The notes under the pieces were generated by a model. The model saw only the letters and a program-made list of their open reading frames with translations. It searched no databases and was not told where the DNA came from. Below are positions 34,535 to 38,785 of a stretch of 38,785 bases of DNA, one piece after another. This DNA comes from Caulobacteraceae bacterium (GTDB lineage: Bacteria; Pseudomonadota; Alphaproteobacteria; Caulobacterales; Caulobacteraceae), in the NCBI GenBank assembly GCA_947478785.1, contig CANJXI010000031.1, positions 1-38,785 on the forward strand, written 5' to 3'. Within the stretch, counting starts at the first letter, position 1; every line of letters begins with the position of its first letter. The translations under genes were made by a program, and so were the position numbers.

Positions 34535-34896
34535 TGGGTCTGAGAGACGCTTATTTCGCGCAGCTGACGCGCCGGCAGGAAGCCGAGGAGGCGGCCGCGC
34601 GGCCGTACGACGAGGCGCACGCCAAGCTGAAGGCGCTGTTCCAGGACATCATGGCCGACCGCGAGCTGCTGGATTCGATCCTGGCCGAGGTCGAGCTGAG
34701 CGGCGGCGAGCTGCAGATCGATCCCGGCCCGATCATGATCCGCGCCATCGTCGACAAGGCCGGCGACTACCACCTGACCTATGAGATCAAGGCCAACGAC
34801 GATCCGGAAGTCCGGACCATCGCGGTCAAGTCGATTTCCGACATCGAGGAGGCCATCGCGGGCCTGCTCGTCCAATACCCTCACGACCGCGGCTGA
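34534..34896 (+). CDS. Unrecognised protein encoded between sufB and sufC
   Basis: 120 residues, soluble, without Cys, signal peptide or membrane segment. A charged N-terminal helix (residues 1-45, rich in Ala, Glu, Arg) is followed by strands: ELSGGELQIDPGPIMIRAIVDK and GDYHLTYEIKAN, then a short helix SDIEEAIAGLL. I do not recognise a family. It is translationally coupled to sufB (its ATG overlaps the TGA) and ends 7 bases before sufC, so it is made with the scaffold and the ATPase. By position, it could help SufBCD assembly or cluster release, but no sequence feature shows this. Confidence 0.85.
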
Positions 34897-34903
34897 GTTC
34901 GAA

Positions 34904-35650
34904 ATGCTGACCGTAAAAGACCTGCAAGCCACCGTCGGCGACAAGGCGATCCTGAAGGGCCTCTCGCTGGATGTCCCGGCCGGCCAGGTCCACGCCATCA
35001 TGGGCCCGAACGGTGCGGGCAAATCGACGCTCTCCTATGTGCTGACCGGCCGCGAGGGTTATGCGGTGACGGGCGGCTCGGCCACGCTGGAGGGAGAGAA
35101 CCTGCTGGCGTTGGCGGCCGACGAGCGGGCCGCGCGCGGGGTCTTCCTGTCGTTCCAGTATCCGCTGGAGATTCCCGGCGTGCCGGCGCTCACCTTCATC
35201 CGCACGGCCATGAACGCCCAGCGCAAGGCCCGCGGCGAGGCCGAGATTACCGCGCCTGAGTTCCTCAAGCTGGCCCGCCAGAAGGCGTCCGAGTTGAAGA
35301 TCGACTTCGACATGCTGAAGCGCGCGCTCAACGTCGGCTTCTCCGGCGGCGAGAAGAAGCGGATGGAAATATTTCAAATGGCGATGCTTTCGCCCCGCTT
35401 CATGATCCTGGATGAAACCGATTCAGGTCTCGACATCGATGCGCTGCGGATCGTCGCCGATGGCGTGAACGCGCTCCGGTCGCCCGACCGCGGCATGCTG
35501 GTGATCACCCACTACCAACGGCTGCTCGACTACATCAAACCCGACCGCGTCCACGTGCTGGCGGGCGGGCGCATCGTCGCTTCGGGCGGGCCGGAACTGG
35601 CCCTCGAACTCGAGCGCGAAGGCTACGAACGCTACGAGAAAGCCGCTTGA
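34904..35650 (+). CDS. sufC: Fe-S assembly ATPase SufC
   Basis: 248 residues from the ATG at 34904. ABC-type ATPase of the SufBCD complex: Walker A GPNGAGKST, Q-loop in SFQYPLEIPG, signature FSGGEKKR, Walker B FMILDETDSGLD, and switch His in VITHYQRL. All motifs are intact, so it should hydrolyse ATP to drive the shape change in SufB/SufD. The DETDSGLD form, with Asp instead of Glu-Pro-x after Walker B, is the hallmark of SufC. There is no clear ribosome site, since the start lies 7 bases after the preceding stop. The TGA overlaps the sufD start. Confidence 0.97.
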   Translation: MLTVKDLQATVGDKAILKGLSLDVPAGQVHAIMGPNGAGKSTLSYVLTGREGYAVTGGSATLEGENLLALAADERAARGVFLSFQYPLEIPGVPALTFIRTAMNAQRKARGEAEITAPEFLKLARQKASELKIDFDMLKRALNVGFSGGEKKRMEIFQMAMLSPRFMILDETDSGLDIDALRIVADGVNALRSPDRGMLVITHYQRLLDYIKPDRVHVLAGGRIVASGGPELALELEREGYERYEKAA

Positions 35651-36669
35651 GCGTCGCGGCCGCCATAAACACGCGGGACGCGTCGGCGCTTCCGGGCAAG
35701 CGTGACGAGGACTGGCGCTGGACCGACCTGCGCGGGCTGATCCGCGCCATTCCCGATCCGTCTGAGCCGTTCGCTGGCGATGTGGGGCGGGGGCCGTTCG
35801 ATGGCCTCGCGGAAGACCGGCGCGTTCTGGTCAACGGCGGCGAGACGAGGATCGACGTGGCCGCCGGCCAGAAAGCTGTCGTGGCGCTGAGGGTCCTCGC
35901 GCGGGGCGCCGGATCGCACGCCACGATGGTGGCCGTTACGCTTGGTCCCAATGCGCGCGTGCGTCTGCTGGAAAGCTATGAGAGCGACGGCGGGTCGGTT
36001 TCCCAGACCACGCTCTCGATCACCTTGGCGGACGGCGCTGTGCTCGAACGCGTCGTCCTGGCCCAGGACCACGAGCACGCCGTCTCGGTCAGCCAGGCCG
36101 AGGTGCGGCTTGCGCCGAGGGCGGACTACGCCCAGACCGTAGCGGCCTCCGGCGCACGCCGTCAGCGCCTGGAAACCCGCGTCACGCACCCCGGTGGTCA
36201 CGCGGTCCTGCGTCTTGACGGAGTCTACCTGCTGGCCGGCAAGCGGCATTCCGACCAGACCACCGTCGTCACCCACCAGAACATCGACGGAACCACGGCC
36301 CAGCTGACCAAGGGCGTGGTCCGCGACCAGGCGCGCGGCGTCTTCCAGGGCCGCATCGTGGTCGCCGAGGGCGCGGACCGCACCGACGCGCGCATGGGTC
36401 ATCACGCGCTCATCCTCTCGGACCGGGCCGAGGTGGACGCCAAGCCGGAGCTGGAAATCTACGCCGACGACGTTTCCTGCGCGCATGGCAATACGGTGGG
36501 GGCGCTGGATGAAGACGCGCTGTTCTATGCCCGCCAACGCGGCATGCCGGCCGGCGTCGCCACGGCCATGCTGACGGAGGCCTTCATCGGCGAGGTGATC
36601 GACCGTATCAGCTTCGAGGGCGCCCGCGACGTGGTCCGCGCCTGGGCGGCGGAAAGGCTGGGGGGCTGA
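35647..36669 (+). CDS. sufD: Fe-S assembly protein SufD (short N-terminus)
   Basis: 340 residues from TTG 35647, which overlaps the sufC stop (TTGA). SufD pairs with SufB in the scaffold complex. The beta-helix core and the end region HGNTVGALDEDALFYARQRGM, with the conserved His, match SufD. The N-terminus KRDEDWRWTDLRGL aligns with the region that in E. coli follows about 45 helical residues, so this protein lacks most of that N-terminal helical part. No other start lies within the open frame before sufC that would restore it. The protein should still fold as the beta-helix partner of SufB. Confidence 0.92.
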   Translation: MSVAAAINTRDASALPGKRDEDWRWTDLRGLIRAIPDPSEPFAGDVGRGPFDGLAEDRRVLVNGGETRIDVAAGQKAVVALRVLARGAGSHATMVAVTLGPNARVRLLESYESDGGSVSQTTLSITLADGAVLERVVLAQDHEHAVSVSQAEVRLAPRADYAQTVAASGARRQRLETRVTHPGGHAVLRLDGVYLLAGKRHSDQTTVVTHQNIDGTTAQLTKGVVRDQARGVFQGRIVVAEGADRTDARMGHHALILSDRAEVDAKPELEIYADDVSCAHGNTVGALDEDALFYARQRGMPAGVATAMLTEAFIGEVIDRISFEGARDVVRAWAAERLGG

Positions 36670-36671
36670 GC

Positions 36672-37886
36672 ATGGCCTTCGACGCCGAAGCCATCCGCGC
36701 GGAGTTTCCGATCCTCAAGCGCCAGATCAACGGCAAGCCATTGGTCTATCTGGATAGCGCCGCCTCGGCCCAGAAGCCCAGGGCCGTCATCGACGCCATG
36801 GTCCACGCCATGGAGCACTCCTACGCCAACGTGCACCGGGGCCTTCACACTCTGGCCAACGAAACCACCGACGCCTACGAGGCAGCCCGCAACTCGGCGG
36901 CGCGGTTCATCGGCGCCGAGCCCACCGAGATCGTCTTCACCAAGGGCGCTACGGAGGCCATCAACCTGGTCGCCGCCGGTCTGGGCGCGACCCTGAAGGC
37001 CGGTGACGAGATCCTGCTCTCCGAAATGGAGCATCACGCCAACATCGTCCCCTGGCACTTCCTGCGGGAGCGGCAAGGCGTGGTCCTGAAGTTCGTACCC
37101 GTCACGGACGACGGTCGCCTCGACCTCGAGTCGTTCCAGGGCTTGCTCAGCGAACGCACCAAGGTCGTCGCGCTAACCCACATGTCCAACGTGCTCGGCA
37201 CGATCAATCCGGTCGCCGACCTTATCCGCCAGGCCCATGCCGCCGGCGCGCTCGTCCTGGTGGACGGCTGCCAGGCGATCGTCCACCAGGCCGTGGACGT
37301 GAAGGCCCTGGACGCCGACTTCTACGTCTTCTCCGGCCACAAGCTCTATGGTCCCACCGGCATCGGCATCCTCTACGGCAAGCCCGAGCGGCTGGCGGCG
37401 CTTCCCCCCTACCAGGGCGGCGGCGAGATGATCGGTTCCGTCAGCCTGGACGCCATCAGCTACGCCGACCCGCCGCACCGCTTCGAGGCCGGCACGCCGC
37501 CGATCCTGGAGGCGATCGGCCTGGGCGCGGCCATCGACTGGCTGTCCGGCCTCGACCGCACCGCCATCGCCGCGCACGAGGCCAGCCTTTACACGCACGT
37601 CCGCGAACGGCTGGCCGGCGCCAACTGGCTGCGAGTGATCGGAGAAGCGCCCGGGAAGGGCGCGATTCTGTCCTTCACGGTCGATGGCGCTCACGCCCAC
37701 GACGTGGCCCAGATTCTCGACAAATACGGGGTCGCGGTCCGGGCCGGCACGCACTGCGCCGAGCCCCTGATGCGGCGCTTTGGCGTCACGTCGAGCGCTC
37801 GCGCATCTTTCGCCCTATATAATACCCACGCTGAGGCCGACTCCTTCGTCGACGCTCTCACCAAGACACAGGCATTCTTCGCATAA
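36672..37886 (+). CDS. sufS: Cysteine desulfurase SufS
   Basis: 404 residues, normal length. Class II (SufS/CsdA) desulfurase: N-terminus FPILKRQINGKPLVYLDSAA, PLP lysine in FSGHKLYGPTG, and the catalytic cysteine in RAGTHCAEPLM on a short loop, as usual for this class, which needs an acceptor such as SufE or SufU. No SufE or SufU gene is seen in this window. The gene begins 2 bases after the sufD stop and overlaps sufT (TAATG). Confidence 0.97.
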   Translation: MAFDAEAIRAEFPILKRQINGKPLVYLDSAASAQKPRAVIDAMVHAMEHSYANVHRGLHTLANETTDAYEAARNSAARFIGAEPTEIVFTKGATEAINLVAAGLGATLKAGDEILLSEMEHHANIVPWHFLRERQGVVLKFVPVTDDGRLDLESFQGLLSERTKVVALTHMSNVLGTINPVADLIRQAHAAGALVLVDGCQAIVHQAVDVKALDADFYVFSGHKLYGPTGIGILYGKPERLAALPPYQGGGEMIGSVSLDAISYADPPHRFEAGTPPILEAIGLGAAIDWLSGLDRTAIAAHEASLYTHVRERLAGANWLRVIGEAPGKGAILSFTVDGAHAHDVAQILDKYGVAVRAGTHCAEPLMRRFGVTSSARASFALYNTHAEADSFVDALTKTQAFFA

Positions 37887-38248
37887 TGGATGACGCCGCC
37901 GCCCCGCTGGAAACCAAGTCCCCGCCGCTGCCGCAGGCGGAGCTCGACGCGCTGACCGATCAGCTCATCGAGAAGCTGAAGAGCGTCTTCGACCCGGAGA
38001 TCCCGGTCGACATCTACGAGCTCGGCCTGATCTACAAGGTCGACGTGTCGGACGATAAGGACGTGGCCATCGACATGACGCTGACGGCGCCGGGGTGCCC
38101 CGTCGCCGGCGAGATGCCGGGCTGGGTCGAGGACGCGGTGCGTCAGATTCCAGAAGTGAAGTCCGTCAGGGTCGAGCTGGTGTTCGATCCGCCCTGGGAC
38201 CCGTCGCGGATGTCCGACGAGGCCAAGCTGCAACTGAACATGTTCTGA
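37886..38248 (+). CDS. sufT: SufT-type Fe-S maturation protein (MIP18/DUF59 family)
   Basis: 120 residues. The DUF59 fold is recognised by FDPEIPVDIYELGLIYKV, the MTLTAPGCPVAG motif with its conserved Cys, and VELVFDPPWDPSRMSDEAK. SufT proteins act in Fe-S protein maturation as carrier or assembly factors, related to PaaD and eukaryotic MIP18. The gene sits at the end of the suf operon in many alphaproteobacteria. The ATG overlaps the sufS stop and its own stop overlaps the sufA start (TGATG), so all are probably co-translated. Confidence 0.95.
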   Translation: MDDAAAPLETKSPPLPQAELDALTDQLIEKLKSVFDPEIPVDIYELGLIYKVDVSDDKDVAIDMTLTAPGCPVAGEMPGWVEDAVRQIPEVKSVRVELVFDPPWDPSRMSDEAKLQLNMF

Positions 38249-38640
38249 TGACCGACCTGAACGTCACATCTCCCCGCGTACGCCGGCCCCGTCCCAAGGT
38301 CGTCACCCTGACCGAGGCCGCCGCCGAGCGCGTGCGCGAGATCATGGGCCGCGCCGAGCAGCCCTATGCGGGCCTGCGGGTGGGCGTGAAGAACTCGGGC
38401 TGCGCCGGCCAGGAATACGTCCTGGAATACGCCGAGACCGCCAATCCGCTGGACGAGGTGGTCGAGGACAAGGGTGTCACCATACTGATCGAGCCCAAGG
38501 CGGTGCTGTTCCTGGTGGGCACCGAGATCGACTATGAAGTCACCAAGCTCACCGCCAAGTTCGTGTTCCGCAACCCCAACGAGACAGACGCGTGCGGCTG
38601 CGGCGAGAGCGTGACCATCGAACCGGCCAAGGCCGACTAG
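38248..38640 (+). CDS. sufA: A-type Fe-S carrier SufA/IscA
   Basis: 130 residues, slightly long due to a basic N-terminal tail (RVRRPRPK). A-type carrier with the conserved cysteines in NSGCAGQEY and DACGCGES (C...C-x-C), which bind a [2Fe-2S] or [4Fe-4S] cluster that is passed to target proteins. It is the last gene of the operon. The stop TAG (38638-38640) is followed at once by the end of an IS5-type element. Confidence 0.95.
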   Translation: MTDLNVTSPRVRRPRPKVVTLTEAAAERVREIMGRAEQPYAGLRVGVKNSGCAGQEYVLEYAETANPLDEVVEDKGVTILIEPKAVLFLVGTEIDYEVTKLTAKFVFRNPNETDACGCGESVTIEPAKAD

Positions 38641-38653
38641 GAGCTGTGGACAG

Positions 38654-38785
38654 TTACCGCAGCCATAGGACGATGGCAGCGAGCGTGACGACGGCGAGGT
38701 AGTTCCTGGCGGTCTTCTCGAAGCGGGTGGCGACGCGCCGGAACTGCTTGAGCTTGCCGATGCAGCATTCGACGAGGTGGCGCTG
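38654..38785 (-). CDS. IS5-family transposase, C-terminal end (partial, start outside window)
   Basis: 44 codons on the minus strand are open from the window edge to TAA (38654-38656). The translation QRHLVECCIGKLKQFRRVAT, RFEKTARNYLAVVTLAAIVLWL is the usual end of IS5-family (IS427-like) DDE transposases, including the catalytic Glu in VECCIGKLK. Bases 38641-38653 (GAGCTGTGGACAG) probably are the terminal inverted repeat, which places the insertion exactly at the sufA stop codon. The rest of the element lies outside the window. Confidence 0.85.
   Translation of the reverse strand, partial: QRHLVECCIGKLKQFRRVATRFEKTARNYLAVVTLAAIVLWLR

Overview
The window is high-GC DNA of a Caulobacterales-type alphaproteobacterium, most like Phenylobacterium or Caulobacter; the genus is inferred from gene content and not tested. 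Pointers are an RNase E with a Gly-Trp-Trp tail, the order rne / amiC / mrcA / prfB, a bactofilin gene overlapping an M23 endopeptidase gene, and a rightward iscR-nifS-sufB-x-sufC-sufD-sufS-sufT-sufA operon. The window starts in an IS630-type transposase end and stops in an IS5-type transposase end, as expected of a contig broken at multicopy insertion sequences.

Layout. 1-128: IS630-type transposase tail. 125-6525 (leftward): rne, an M48 peptidase with TPRs, a DsbA-like lipoprotein and a flavoprotein whose last codons lie in the IS end. 6939-8189: amiC. 8406-15969: a block of about 8 kb between amiC and mrcA, genes that are normally neighbours. It holds an SDR protein without its catalytic residues, a TonB-dependent receptor fused in frame to a class A acid phosphatase and interrupted by one in-frame TAG, a HAPMO-type Baeyer-Villiger monooxygenase and an MFS exporter. 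16158-19740: mrcA and prfB, the latter with a textbook +1 programmed frameshift site. 19926-21480: bactofilin and its M23 partner. 21917-24500: bcp, tyrS and an unrecognised helical protein with a proline-rich tail. 24656-29199: efp, epmA, an exported alpha/beta hydrolase, epmB and a pseudouridine synthase. 29189-31336 (leftward): SnoaL-like protein, methyltransferase and alpha/beta hydrolase. 31501-38640: the Fe-S assembly operon. 38654-38785: IS5-type transposase tail.

How the genes work together. Most of the window is housekeeping: RNA decay, peptidoglycan synthesis and cleavage, translation (RF2, TyrRS, EF-P and its lysylation enzymes) and Fe-S cluster assembly under an Rrf2 regulator with an IscR-like site upstream. 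The suf genes mostly overlap by 1-4 bases, so translation is probably coupled. A 120-residue protein that I do not recognise sits between sufB and sufC and is the best candidate for an undescribed accessory factor. The accessory block after amiC is the most unusual part; the receptor-phosphatase fusion suggests uptake tied to periplasmic dephosphorylation, provided the internal TAG is an error, is suppressed or is a recent mutation.

Limits: no database search, structure prediction or composition statistics were run. Names rest on motifs and family knowledge.
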